Origin: Peptoclostridium acidaminophilum DSM 3953
GTDB lineage: Bacteria; Bacillota; Clostridia; Peptostreptococcales; Peptostreptococcaceae
Assembly: GCF_000597865.1 (NCBI RefSeq)
Contig: NZ_CP007453.1
Span: 744,001-808,000, forward strand
Direction of reading: 5' to 3'
Length of the DNA: 64,000 nt
Within the stretch, counting starts at the first letter, position 1; each line of letters starts with the position of its first letter. The translations under genes and the position numbers were made by a program. Below the pieces are notes generated by a model. That model saw nothing but the letters and a program-made list of their open reading frames with translations, searched no databases and was not told the DNA's origin. Positions 50,085-59,770 of this stretch are shown piece by piece.

Positions 50085-51914
50085 GTGATAGTCAAAGCGC
50101 AGAGCGAAGAAGAAGCTCGATTGTTTGTAAAGAATGCTTATGGGCGTGTAGATAGTGAATTTAGGTTGAAGGTCGTTAAGGAACCGTATAGTAATTTCTT
50201 GGGATTTATAAAAAGAAAAGGGCTATATAAGATAGAAGTAGAGAAAGTGCAAATAGAGACCCAGGAAAATACTCATTTGCAAAACTGGGAAAAATATTAT
50301 GGGTATGCGGAAATTATAAATGGAAATGTCAAAGTAACTATACCTGGTGGAATTAGAAAATATCCATCATTAAAAGCTGATGATCCTAATATAGATGTTT
50401 TTGTAAATGGAGAGAAGATTGTCGGAAGTATAATATTGACTGAAAATGACAAAATAGAACTTAAACCTAAGGTAATAGATCCGGTCACCAGATTGGAAGT
50501 CGATATTTCAGATGATGGAATGGAAGCCACTTTGAAAATACATAAAGAAAAGGGCAAGAAATTTTACATAAAAGATTCTGCTGGAGAAAATAATCTGGTG
50601 ATTTGTTCTGATTTTGAAGAGATAGAGGCTGAAAAAGCAACTATAGACCATTGCATTAGAATTTTAAATGATTCCAGAATAAAATTGGATATTATAGATA
50701 TCGAAGCCGTAAACAAATTAATCGATTTACCGGATGGCGGTTCTATTGTTGTTGCAAGAGGCAAGGCTCCTTGTGATGGAATCAATGCAGAAATTCAGTA
50801 TTTTTTTGAAGAATCAGATTTTGAAAATGAAAAACCCGTACAAATTGGAGATGTGTTGGCGTTTAAGCTGAGACCGTCATTAAATGCCAAAAATGGAATT
50901 AGCGTTACAGGCGAATTGACTCATGGCAATGAGCCCGAAGAACAATCTTTTTCTGTCGGTAAAGGAGCCGTACTTCTAGAGAATGACACCAAGATTGTTG
51001 CATGTACAGATGGCACGCCTAGAATAATAGATGGAAAAATATGCGTTGTGCCACTACTAGTTATTGCCAGTGATGTTGATAGTAATACAGGCAACATTAA
51101 GTTTGATGGTGATTTGCTTATTAAGGGAAATGTAATGGATAACATGGAAGTCAATGCAAAAGGAAAAATAAAAACACTTGGTTCGGTTTACAATTCCAAG
51201 GTCATTTCGGATAGGGATATCACTATCTGTGGAAAAGTGATAGGCGGGAAATTGGTAGCAGGTAAAAATATGGCTAACCATCTAATCAGTGTTTCGGTAG
51301 TTGAAGATTCCCTAGTAGTTATAAATGACATCATTAAGCGGGTTGATTTATTTATTAAAAAAGATATTAGTATGGCCGCCAGAGTGGTATATTCTGAGCA
51401 GGAGGCCATACTAAAATACATCAAAAAAATAGAGAAAGTATTGTCCGAAATGGATGAAGATGATAAAGATACATCATTTACTATGCTATGCAATATTAAA
51501 AATTGCTTATTAGAAATTAGTGAACTGAATACAAAAAACATAGACAAACTGAAAGTCATTTATAAAAAAATAGTACAATACATTGATAACATGCAATCTA
51601 TGTATGAAGCAAGAATAGAATTACAGTATGCCCAAAATTCAAATATATACTCTAGTGGCAACATTACAGTTATAGGAGATGGAAGCTACCAATCAAATCT
51701 GATTGCAAAATACAACATCTTATACAACAATCCTAAAAGTAGCGTGAAAGGCGGTATGTTGATTGCGGGAAAAAGAATATGCGCTGGAAAAATAGGTTCA
51801 AAAATAGGAATGTCTACATATTGCAGAATTTTGGATAAATACGGGAAAGTAGATGGCCATTATTATAATGGAACAATTATCAACATTCATGGTAATATCC
51901 GAATGTTTGAATAG
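50085..51914 (+). CDS. DUF342 (FapA-like) polymer-type protein under c-di-GMP control
   Basis: 609 residues. An N-terminal Jag-N-like domain (VKAQSEEEARLFVKNAYGR) is followed by a beta-rich DUF342/FapA domain (about 75-450) with repeated right-handed-helix turns (GNVMDNMEVNAKGKIKTLGSV; SDRDITICGKVIGGKLVAGKNM), a helical coiled-coil segment (about 440-520) and a C-terminal beta portion. FapA-family proteins are found in many Firmicutes and Gammaproteobacteria, with suggested roles in surface, motility or cell-shape functions. Start is GTG at 50085 behind AAAAAGGAGGGG. The leader holds a c-di-GMP-I riboswitch. Confidence 0.88.
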   Translation: MIVKAQSEEEARLFVKNAYGRVDSEFRLKVVKEPYSNFLGFIKRKGLYKIEVEKVQIETQENTHLQNWEKYYGYAEIINGNVKVTIPGGIRKYPSLKADDPNIDVFVNGEKIVGSIILTENDKIELKPKVIDPVTRLEVDISDDGMEATLKIHKEKGKKFYIKDSAGENNLVICSDFEEIEAEKATIDHCIRILNDSRIKLDIIDIEAVNKLIDLPDGGSIVVARGKAPCDGINAEIQYFFEESDFENEKPVQIGDVLAFKLRPSLNAKNGISVTGELTHGNEPEEQSFSVGKGAVLLENDTKIVACTDGTPRIIDGKICVVPLLVIASDVDSNTGNIKFDGDLLIKGNVMDNMEVNAKGKIKTLGSVYNSKVISDRDITICGKVIGGKLVAGKNMANHLISVSVVEDSLVVINDIIKRVDLFIKKDISMAARVVYSEQEAILKYIKKIEKVLSEMDEDDKDTSFTMLCNIKNCLLEISELNTKNIDKLKVIYKKIVQYIDNMQSMYEARIELQYAQNSNIYSSGNITVIGDGSYQSNLIAKYNILYNNPKSSVKGGMLIAGKRICAGKIGSKIGMSTYCRILDKYGKVDGHYYNGTIINIHGNIRMFE

Positions 51915-52128
51915 AAGTATTTAATGCAGGCAAGTATATTTACTCACAAACTTTTGTTGTGCTGGTATGGCAAGAACTCTAGTCGGTGAAGTATTCAAAA
52001 AAACACAACGGTATATTAAAGTCGTTTTATTTGTTTTTGCTATAAAAATCAAATTTGCAAGTTGTTTGATTCTTATATGCGCTTTTTATCATAAAACTAT
52101 ACAATATAAAGTCCTTGATTTTGATATG

Positions 52129-52190
52129 CTCCCCTTATGGTAGACAGATAAAAAACAAAACTGTTTATCATAGGGGGAGTTTTGTTTTGG
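52129..52190 (+). terminator. Inverted repeat with T-run downstream of DUF342 gene
   Basis: Two 19-base arms (52129-52147 and 52161-52179) match at 16 of 19 positions and are followed by TTTTGTTTT. It can act as a distant terminator; such arms also resemble IS ends. No transposase between them. Confidence 0.55.
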
Positions 52191-52298
52191 TATATATTTA
52201 CACTTAAAAGCTGCCCCTGATTAACGAATAAAATTGACCACCTGCGATGACTAAAGGATCCTGTTTCCATACCAGATATGGAGGGAGGATGAATCGAG

Positions 52299-52460
52299 GT
52301 GAAGGATGTGCAAGACTGGATAGCAGTAAAACGGCTATTCAAAAATGTATATACAGAACAGCTTTATTATGAATTGCCATATGTTTTCCATGAACGTTAT
52401 GCTATCATCAAATTATACCTAAAATTATACCTTTGTAATATTTTTCAATACCCTGATTGA
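52299..52460 (+). pseudogene. Possible IS21 IstA N-terminal relic
   Basis: A 53-codon frame from GTG at 52299 (VKDVQDWIAVKRLFKNVYTE...) resembles the first residues of IstA-type transposases (D-V-Q-D-W), then diverges to an AT-rich end. Flanked upstream by GGGAGG. No other IS21 sequence is seen. The 51.92-52.49 kb spacer otherwise contains only the inverted repeat above. Confidence 0.35.
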
Positions 52461-52494
52461 AGCTGCATATGACAATTTTCCTGGAGGTGCACCT

Positions 52495-53136
52495 ATGAAA
52501 ATCATCGATCTTACCCACACAATAAAAGAGGATATGCCCGTGTATCCGGGCACTGAGCCACCTTCGCTAAAAAGGGCAAATACAATAGAATCCGACGGTT
52601 TCGCGGAGCTTTTGCTTACTATGTATTCCCATACGGGCACTCATATAGACGCTCCATGCCACATGATCTCTGCTGCAAAGTCTCTGAGCGACTTCGCCGC
52701 CGATAAGTTCGTAGGAAAAGCCTGCGTTCTAGACTTTACAGGAATCGGCTCAAGTGAAATTGTCCTTTCCGATATTGTCGCCCATGAAGATAATATATCT
52801 AAGTCTGACTTTGTGCTTATAAGGACCGGCTGGGACAAATATTGGGGCCGCGACTCATATTTCGAAGGCTTTCCTGTGCTCAGCCCTGATGCGGCTAGGT
52901 GGCTGGCATCATTTGACATAAAGGGAGTAGGTATCGACGCCATTTCAGTAGACGGCGTCGGCAGCGAAACTTTCGATGTTCATTTTTCATTCATGCAAAA
53001 GGAAATCATAATAATAGAGAACCTTGCAAACCTCGATTACATTGAAGACGAATTTTTCATACTGAGCATTCTTCCTCTAAAGCTCCATGGCGCAGACGGT
53101 TCTCCAGTAAGAGCCGTGGCAATTGTAGGGGCTTAA
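52495..53136 (+). CDS. Cyclase-family hydrolase (kynurenine formamidase-like)
   Basis: 213 residues. The metal-binding motif SHTGTHIDAPCHM at about 40-52 is the cyclase/formamidase family signature, and other features are DLTHTIKEDMPVYPGT at the N-terminus and FVLIRTGWDKYW. Members include kynurenine formamidase, polyketide cyclases and isatin hydrolases. Substrate unknown; no tryptophan-degradation gene is near. GGAGGTG precedes ATG. Convergent with a LysE-type exporter. Confidence 0.88.
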   Translation: MKIIDLTHTIKEDMPVYPGTEPPSLKRANTIESDGFAELLLTMYSHTGTHIDAPCHMISAAKSLSDFAADKFVGKACVLDFTGIGSSEIVLSDIVAHEDNISKSDFVLIRTGWDKYWGRDSYFEGFPVLSPDAARWLASFDIKGVGIDAISVDGVGSETFDVHFSFMQKEIIIIENLANLDYIEDEFFILSILPLKLHGADGSPVRAVAIVGA

Positions 53137-53147
53137 TATGAATACAC

Positions 53148-53750
53148 CTAACCAGCTAACATAAGCCTTGCGCTGAAGCATAAAAGAAATACACCGACTG
53201 AGTAGTCAAGCATTTTCAAAATCCTCCCGTTGAGCATTCTACTGATTCTGTTTCCCAGTAGACTCATTGCTCCGAGGAATACAACTGTAGAAAGAACGCA
53301 TCCCAGAGAAAAAATGGCAGTGCTGCCAATTCCCGAAAGCCTTCCCGAGCTTATTAGAGATCCAAATGTAGCTGACCAAAAGAGTATAGTAAGGGGGTTG
53401 AGTATAGTTAGCTTCATACCGTACATGAAGCTGCCTCCTTTCCCTGCATCCCCTCGGCTCTCCATGTTTCTATCAGCTTTCGCGCCTTTGATATATTTAA
53501 GGCCAAAATACGCCAGAACTGCCGAGCCCAGCCCTCGGACAAGCATATGGACTGCCTGGATTTCAAGCAGCGCTGCTACTGACGTGAACGACACGACAAT
53601 ATATGCGGCGTCGACTAGCGCCACAGCAATTGTCATTTTGAAAGCCTCCCTGAAACCTTCGCTGATCGACTTGTAAAATACGGCAAAGAATACAGGACCA
53701 ACAGACAGCTGAAGCATCATACCGAGCGCAAAGCCCTTTAGAAAAACCAT
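53148..53750 (-). CDS. LysE-family amino-acid exporter
   Basis: About 200 residues with six membrane helices. The N-terminal LKGFALGMMLQLSVGPVFFAVF is the LysE/RhtB signature (Gly-Pro in the first helix), followed by NPLTILFWSATFGS. LysE-type carriers export amino acids by proton antiport. The start at 53750 is used because AAGGTG is upstream. Its upstream neighbour on the same strand is an Lrp/AsnC regulator, a common regulator of LysE genes. Confidence 0.9.
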   Translation of the reverse strand: MVFLKGFALGMMLQLSVGPVFFAVFYKSISEGFREAFKMTIAVALVDAAYIVVSFTSVAALLEIQAVHMLVRGLGSAVLAYFGLKYIKGAKADRNMESRGDAGKGGSFMYGMKLTILNPLTILFWSATFGSLISSGRLSGIGSTAIFSLGCVLSTVVFLGAMSLLGNRISRMLNGRILKMLDYSVGVFLLCFSARLMLAG

Positions 53751-53807
53751 AATTCTCACCTTCTTCTGAATATGATAGTTCCCAAATATTAATAGCTTTC
53801 AAGAATT

Positions 53808-54248
53808 CTATGCATTTATCTCTTCCTTTACGCTCGACAGCACAATTATTGTGTTGGTCCTTTGCACTCCTCTTATCTTCTTTAGCCTGTTTGATATGAA
53901 ATCCTCCAGATCTTTTGTATCCTTAGATACAACCTTGAGCAGATAATCATATTCACCCGCAAGATGGTGACATTCAAGCACTATGTTGAATTCAGCTATG
54001 GATTTTCTGAACTCATCAATATGCTCCGTCCTTTCTATGTTGACGAACAAAAACGCAAGCAGTCCATAGTTCATAAGCTCTCTGTTCAGGCTGAGAGTAA
54101 ATTTTTCTATTATGCCCGATTCTTCAAGCTTTCTTATCCTTTCGGATACGGCCGGTATCGACAGATTGACAACCTTGCTGATGCATGAAACTTGCATTCG
54201 CGCATTGTTTTTCAGGCATTCCAGAATCTTTTTGTCTATGGCATCCAT
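53808..54248 (-). CDS. Lrp/AsnC-family transcriptional regulator
   Basis: 146 residues. N-terminal helix-turn-helix (DAIDKKILECLKNNARMQVSCISKVVNLSIPAVSERIRKLEESGII) and C-terminal RAM (ligand-binding) domain (GLLAFLFVNIERTEHIDEF; ECHHLAGEYDYLLKVV). Amino acids bind the RAM domain and shift oligomer state. AGAGGG precedes the ATG. Located 58 bases upstream of the LysE exporter gene; likely controls it. Confidence 0.95.
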   Translation of the reverse strand: MDAIDKKILECLKNNARMQVSCISKVVNLSIPAVSERIRKLEESGIIEKFTLSLNRELMNYGLLAFLFVNIERTEHIDEFRKSIAEFNIVLECHHLAGEYDYLLKVVSKDTKDLEDFISNRLKKIRGVQRTNTIIVLSSVKEEINA

Positions 54249-54418
54249 TCATAACCCTCTTTCCTGCTTAGTATTTAATTAATATTATATACTTTGCCGT
54301 AATATTGTAAACGTATCTGCATTATATCCAAAAAAAATTAAGTATAAATTCCATTGCATTAAATATTTAAATTTCACGTTTTGATTAACACTCTGCCGCT
54401 TAAATTTCTAAAGAAAAA

Positions 54419-54452
54419 AACAGGCTGCCGAATTTTTTTCGAACCGCCTGTT
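54419..54452 (-). terminator. Terminator hairpin 2 of the second chemoreceptor
   Basis: AACAGGC/GCCTGTT arms with a 20-base loop; followed by TTTTTTTC on the minus strand. Confidence 0.6.
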
Positions 54453-54480
54453 CTTATGCAAATATATTATTCTCTTTCAT

Positions 54481-54512
54481 TTTTTACTTTGGGCACCGGG
54501 TGCCCAATTTTT
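54481..54512 (-). terminator. Terminator hairpin 1 of the second chemoreceptor
   Basis: TTGGGCAC-CGG-GTGCCCAA hairpin with AAAGT on the minus-strand side and T-run on the plus side. The same 17-base core recurs at 56571. Confidence 0.75.
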
Positions 54513-54519
54513 TTATGCC

Positions 54520-56253
54520 TTACACCTTGAATATTCCTATCTCCTTCGAAAGCTCATCCACTATTCCATTGAGTTTCTTGGATGTTTCAAGTATTTCAAG
54601 TGTCATTGCCGACTGTTCCTGGGCCGATGCGCTAATCTGCTCTGTGGCTGCTGCCGACTCCTCTGCGATCTCCTGCATGCTGTTTACAGACATTATCACG
54701 GATTCCTTGGCGCTTGATACCACCTCAACATTCTCTCCTAGCAGCTCAACCTGTGTTATTACCTCTTGAGCCGAATCATTAATGGATTCGAAGGATACAA
54801 CAGTCTTGCCGATATATTCATCAACTGCCTCGAATGTCTTTTCAGTAGAATCAACTGCCTGCGAAGTCGTTTCTATTGTAGAAAGCATGTTGCCTATTAT
54901 ACCTTCGATCTCCTCAACCTGCAATGCCGACTGCACAGCCAGATTTCTGACCTCTTCTGCCACTACTGCAAAACTCCTGCCTGCCACGCCCGCCCTTTCG
55001 GCCTCTATTGATGCGTTGAGCGCCAGCAAATTAGTCTGCTTGGCTATACCCTTTATTGCGTCTATTATCTTGCCCGCCGATTGAGAGCTTTCAGTAAGCA
55101 TTTCCATATTCCTTGAAACCTCGCTCGAATAGCGCTTGTTTTCTGCAAATCTTTGCTCGAGCTCCGTAACCGACATCCTGCCTTCCTCGTTCTTGCTCCT
55201 CATCTGGCTGGCATTATCTATTGTTATCTCGAGATTTTCCTGTATGCTGTCTATCTTTGAGGAAAGCTCGTTGCTCATGCTTGCGCTCTTGCTTGCCTCC
55301 TCAGCCTGTGTAACTGTACCTGATGCAATTTCCTCTATCGTTCTTGAAATTTCGTTACTGGCTATGTTGACCTCCGTGCACGACATTGTGACCTTGTCTG
55401 ATATCTCCTCGAGATTTGACATTGTCGAGTTTATAGTAAGTACAAGTTTCTTCATATTGTCGACTATTCCGTTCATACCGTCTGCAAGCACGCCAATTTG
55501 TCCCTTGTCGCTCACTACCACATTTTCAACTGTAAGGTCATACTGCGCTATTCTCTCGGCCGTCTCTGAGATCTGGGTTATCGGCCTTATTGCCCTTCTG
55601 AATATAACAAATACTATAAGTGATGCCAATGCTGCCATTATTGCGGATAGCATAAGCATTCTGTAACCCATTTGCTTTATGGCTGCGTATTCGCTTTCGA
55701 CATTGCTGTCTACTCCCACTATACCGATTACTTTTCCTGCTTTGTCCTTTATCGGATAGTAAGCGGTAACTAGTGCCCCATATTCTTCAGTAACGTCTAT
55801 TCTGTTTTCAGTATACCCGTTGCTAGATGCAAATGCATTAGAATAAATCTCGTCATATTCGTCTTCCAGGGCTCCCACATCCTCAGCATCTTCGGAGGCG
55901 TCGACTATGTACATATATTCGCCCGAGCTTCCTTGTCTGATCGTATATACAAATTTCAGATCCTGATCGACTCTTATCTGCTCGAGCATATCCCTTATTT
56001 TAATATACTCTTGGCTGCTCATATCCTCAGCCGTCTTTATCTTTTGAAATTCAGCCGGATCTATATTCTCGGCCGCTCTTTTAGCTATTCCCACAGTCCT
56101 TTTCCCAAGCGTGCTTGCAAGCATACTGTCGGACTGCATATACCCTATGTATGAAATTACAGAAGATGTCAGCAGTATTATAAGTACCATTATTGCTATG
56201 GCCTTGTTCTCCAGCCTGTCCTTAAAGCTGATTTTTTTCAAGAAATTCACCAC
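54520..56253 (-). CDS. Methyl-accepting chemotaxis protein with double-helix Cache-type sensor
   Basis: 577 residues. An N-terminal helix (about 18-37), an extracytoplasmic sensor region (about 40-185, containing [20 protein letters not shown] and [21 protein letters not shown], Cache-like), a second helix (about 195-217), HAMP (residues about 218-270) and a signalling domain with [32 protein letters not shown]. It starts with GTG-GTG behind AAGGGTG; which GTG is used is undecided. Ligand unknown. Two hairpins follow the stop codon (54419-54512). Confidence 0.94.
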   Translation of the reverse strand: MVNFLKKISFKDRLENKAIAIMVLIILLTSSVISYIGYMQSDSMLASTLGKRTVGIAKRAAENIDPAEFQKIKTAEDMSSQEYIKIRDMLEQIRVDQDLKFVYTIRQGSSGEYMYIVDASEDAEDVGALEDEYDEIYSNAFASSNGYTENRIDVTEEYGALVTAYYPIKDKAGKVIGIVGVDSNVESEYAAIKQMGYRMLMLSAIMAALASLIVFVIFRRAIRPITQISETAERIAQYDLTVENVVVSDKGQIGVLADGMNGIVDNMKKLVLTINSTMSNLEEISDKVTMSCTEVNIASNEISRTIEEIASGTVTQAEEASKSASMSNELSSKIDSIQENLEITIDNASQMRSKNEEGRMSVTELEQRFAENKRYSSEVSRNMEMLTESSQSAGKIIDAIKGIAKQTNLLALNASIEAERAGVAGRSFAVVAEEVRNLAVQSALQVEEIEGIIGNMLSTIETTSQAVDSTEKTFEAVDEYIGKTVVSFESINDSAQEVITQVELLGENVEVVSSAKESVIMSVNSMQEIAEESAAATEQISASAQEQSAMTLEILETSKKLNGIVDELSKEIGIFKV

Positions 56254-56560
56254 CCTTATTTTATTTTTTGTAAATTGCTATTGTATTATTTTCTAAGCAT
56301 TTTTAATATTATAGCATCATGTGAATTTATCGACAATTACAATTTTGCAAAATGCACTCGCTTATTTATACCTATAATGTGTCTGTTTAAACACCTGTCT
56401 GAATTTGGCCTATCAGCCTTTCAATTGGCTGTTCCTAGCGCTCTTTTCCTCACAAGCAAACTCAGACATATTATAGGAAGCCTGCATATATAATCTCGCT
56501 GCATTTGCTATTTATTCATACTATTACACTGGCATGTCCTTCGAGTATTTGAATAAGTAT

Positions 56561-56590
56561 ATAAAAAAAATGGGCACCGGGTGCCCATTT
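56561..56590 (-). terminator. Terminator of recD2
   Basis: TGGGCAC-CGG-GTGCCCA hairpin with TTTTTTTT on the minus strand. Same core as at 54489. The 56.26-56.59 kb spacer has no recognised gene apart from this hairpin. Confidence 0.9.
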
Positions 56591-58726
56591 TTACGCCTGC
56601 TTTATTATTCGCTCTGAAAGCCTTGTGTTCCTGTCCACGATCTTGTTGTTTTTCACAGCCATTGCTATGGCTTTCTTGCTGCCTACAAGCACGAGGATCT
56701 GCTTTGCCCTGGTTATGCACGTATATATGAGGTTGCGCTGTAGCATGACAAAATGCTGCATTGTGATGGGCGCAACCACCACATTGTATTCGCTACCCTG
56801 GCTTTTGTGCACTGTGGTGGCATAGGCCAACACGACCTCGTTCATGTCAGAGGTGTCGTATTCAACCAGCCTGTCATCAAAGCCGATTGTCAGGCTTCCA
56901 GCCTCCCTGTCTATCTGCCTTATCCTGCCTATGTCGCCGTTGAATACATTCTTATCGTAGTTGTTCTTAATCTGCATGACCTTGTCTCCAACCCTGTATT
57001 CAACTCCGGCGTACCTGATGGAAACGCCCGAGGGGTTGAGCACCTCCTGCAGCGTCTGGTTGAAGCTAGCCGTTCCTGTGCTGCCCCTTTGCATGGGACA
57101 TATGACCTGTATGTCATCCACAGCGTCGACCCCGTAGTACTTGGGCAGCCTGCTCGAGCAAAGCTCCCTTATAGTCAGCGCAACCTTTTCGGGATCCTCC
57201 TCCTCCATGAAGAAAAAGTCGGATTTTTTACTGTTTGAAAGATCTGGGAAGTTGCCTTTGTTTATCTTGTGGGCATTAGTTATTATCCTGCTGCCCATAG
57301 CCTGCCTGAAAATCCTCTCCAGCTTGACCACAGGAACCGCTCCGGAGGCTATTATGTCCTGGAGCACCTTGCCCGGACCCACAGAAGGCAACTGGTCCAC
57401 GTCGCCCACCAAGATGACTACAGCCTCGTCCCTTACGGCCTTGAGTAACGTGTTCATCATGACTATGTCCACCATGGAAGCCTCGTCGATTACGAGCACG
57501 TCGCAGGTTAGCGGGTTGTCTTGATTTTTCTGGTAGCCCGCCGGAGGCTTGAACTCCAGAAGCCGATGTATCGTGAGCGCTTTTTTTCCAGTGGTTTCGC
57601 TGAGCCTCTTTGCCGCTCTTCCGGTGGGCGCTGCAAGCGACACCTTCGCTCCTAACCTTTCGAACATTTTTATTATGGCATTCGTAGTAGTCGTCTTTCC
57701 TGTTCCGGGGCCGCCCGTTAGCACCATGAATTTCGAGCTTACAGCCGTTCTTATCGCGTCAAGCTGAACCTTGTCGTATCTCATGCCCGACTCAGCCTGT
57801 ATTGTCTCTAGCATTAGCCCTATGTCAAAGCCCTCATAGCCGCTCTTTTGCGACGCAAGCTTTACAATCCTCGACGCCGCTCCGATTTCGCTGTAATAGA
57901 GTCCCGGAATATACACCGCGGACTCCTCCTCTATAAGCAACGCCTCGGCGCTCATCTTGTCTATTGCGCGCTCAACCAGCTCGCTTTCAACTCCGAGCAT
58001 CTCGCATGCACTTTTTACAAGCTCCTCTCGCAATGAAAAGCAGTGGCCGTCCGACGAAAGCTCCCCCAGCACGTAGACAGCGCCGGCGCAGCACCTTTCT
58101 ATGGAATTCTCGTCGTATCCCATGTTCCGGGCTATTCCATCGGCCGTCTTGAAGCCTATGCCCCATATATCCTGTGCAAGCCTGTAGGGATTTTCCTTTA
58201 CAAGCTCTATACTCTCGTTGCCGTAAGCTTTGTATATCTTTACGGCATACGAAGCCGACACGCCATTGCCTTGCAGGAAGAGCATTATGTTCTTGATATC
58301 CTTTTGCTCCTCCCAGGCCCGCTTAATCATCTGCACACGTTTTTCGCCTATTCCTTCTATCTGCATGAGCCGCTCCGTCTGTCTCTCTATTACATCTATG
58401 GTTTCCGTACCGAACATATCTACTATGCGCTTCGCATTCACAGGTCCTATGCCCTTGATGAGCCCGCTCCCCAGATACTTTTCAATACCCTTGACAGTCG
58501 CAGGGACAGTCTCTTCGTACTCGCTGGCGCAAAACTGCCTGCCGTACTGCCCGTTGTTTTTCCATACGCCTTTTACCTTTACGGCACTCCCTATGTTTAC
58601 AGTCGCCATGTTGCCCACGACCGTAACCAGGTCATTAAAGCCCTTTGACTTTAGCTTTATGACGCTGAATCCGTTCTCCTCGTTCGAGTATGTAATTCTC
58701 TCTACTATGCCGCTTAAAAAATCCAT
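56591..58726 (-). CDS. recD2: RecD2-type ATP-dependent DNA helicase
   Basis: 711 residues, the usual RecD2 length. N-terminal OB/HhH-like region (GIEKYLGSGLIKGIGPVNAKRIV) followed by a superfamily 1B helicase core: Walker A GGPGTGKTTTTNAII, Walker B VLVIDEASMVD, and later VQVICPMQRGSTG, VILVGDVDQLPSVGPGKVL and ATTVHKSQGSEYNVV (motifs III, IV-V and VI). RecD2 is a RecBC-independent 5'-3' helicase. Not an AddAB or RecBCD subunit. Start at 58726 ATG. Transcribed with its own terminator; the upstream gene is the GGDEF protein. Confidence 0.95.
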   Translation of the reverse strand: MDFLSGIVERITYSNEENGFSVIKLKSKGFNDLVTVVGNMATVNIGSAVKVKGVWKNNGQYGRQFCASEYEETVPATVKGIEKYLGSGLIKGIGPVNAKRIVDMFGTETIDVIERQTERLMQIEGIGEKRVQMIKRAWEEQKDIKNIMLFLQGNGVSASYAVKIYKAYGNESIELVKENPYRLAQDIWGIGFKTADGIARNMGYDENSIERCCAGAVYVLGELSSDGHCFSLREELVKSACEMLGVESELVERAIDKMSAEALLIEEESAVYIPGLYYSEIGAASRIVKLASQKSGYEGFDIGLMLETIQAESGMRYDKVQLDAIRTAVSSKFMVLTGGPGTGKTTTTNAIIKMFERLGAKVSLAAPTGRAAKRLSETTGKKALTIHRLLEFKPPAGYQKNQDNPLTCDVLVIDEASMVDIVMMNTLLKAVRDEAVVILVGDVDQLPSVGPGKVLQDIIASGAVPVVKLERIFRQAMGSRIITNAHKINKGNFPDLSNSKKSDFFFMEEEDPEKVALTIRELCSSRLPKYYGVDAVDDIQVICPMQRGSTGTASFNQTLQEVLNPSGVSIRYAGVEYRVGDKVMQIKNNYDKNVFNGDIGRIRQIDREAGSLTIGFDDRLVEYDTSDMNEVVLAYATTVHKSQGSEYNVVVAPITMQHFVMLQRNLIYTCITRAKQILVLVGSKKAIAMAVKNNKIVDRNTRLSERIIKQA

Positions 58727-58807
58727 ATGGCTTCACCGCTCCACAATGCTGAAACTCGCGTTTGCAGCTCTCTTTTCATATATATTATACTATATTCATT
58801 CGCAAGA

Positions 58808-58837
58808 AAAGGGGCAGGACTTATTTTGTCCCGCCCC
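58808..58837 (-). terminator. Terminator of the PAS-GGDEF gene
   Basis: GGGGC.GGAC/GTCC.GCCCC hairpin, 7-base loop, TTTTC on the minus strand. Confidence 0.8.
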
Positions 58838-58844
58838 CTCATGC

Positions 58845-59770
58845 CTACTTGACCTTCACGCAGTTTCTTCCGCTCTGCTTTGCCTCGTAGAGCGCCTCGT
58901 CCGCCCTCTTGGCGACGCTGCTTTCGCTGTCCTCCGGTGTGAGCACCGATATCCCGAAGCTGCAGGTTATATGGCCGACCTTTTCAAAATCATTCTTCTC
59001 TATGGCCGACCTTATCCTCTCGGCAAGTCTTTTTGCATTGCGAAGTGGGGTATTCTTTGCCATTATTATGAACTCCTCGCCGCCCCACCTTGCAAACACG
59101 TCTGTAGCCCGCACCTGCTCCTTTACTACTCTTACAACCTCCTTGAGCACCAGGTCGCCCACATCGTGGCCGTATGTGTCGTTTACCCTCTTGAAATGGT
59201 CTATGTCGAACATTATCATTGAAAATTCAGCGCTGTGCTGCTTAAAGAGGGCTATTTCCTTTTCAAGCTCCCTGTTGAAATGGAGCCTGTTGTATATGCC
59301 TGTAAGCGCATCAGTGACTGAAAGTCTCTCAAGCATGTTCTTGGCATGCTTCTCCTCTGTCACATCGTTTAGTATGGCGAAGGCATAGCGTTTTTCTCCC
59401 AGACTGGTAATCGACATATTGACATTCATTTCCCTTATATCACTGCTGAATATCTTGTGCCCTTCGTCGTATCTCATGCTTCCGTTGAGCTTTATATACT
59501 CGAAATTCCTCTCTATTTCGCCGCGCTCAAGAGTACTTATGTCACTTATGTTCATTCCCACAAGCGGGTAGCCGTAGAATTCAAGCGCCGTCTTATTTGC
59601 ATCGACTATCGTTTTGCTGTCAATGTCCATAAGGAACATTATGGAGCTGTGTGAGTGAAATATGTTCTTGAACATCTCCTCGACATTCTTCCTTGAAGTC
59701 GCATCCCTGTTTATGAGAAGAATCCTCGTAGTTTCCTTTGCTGCCCCGCTTATTACCTCGTAGTTGACCT
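58845..59770 (-). CDS. C-terminal half of a PAS-GGDEF protein (downstream of a frameshift)
   Basis: About 308 codons in one frame from just after the A7 run at 59798-59804. The segment KTGEKLDIEVNYEVISGAAK continues a PAS domain begun in the preceding frame; a second PAS (FLMDIDSKTIVDANKTALEFYG) and a GGDEF domain with intact ARWGGEEFIIM and GHDVGDLVLKEV follow. The first ATG in this frame is at 59675 without a clear ribosome site. It is most likely not a separate gene; the frame break restores if one A is added. Expected to synthesise c-di-GMP. Confidence 0.8.
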
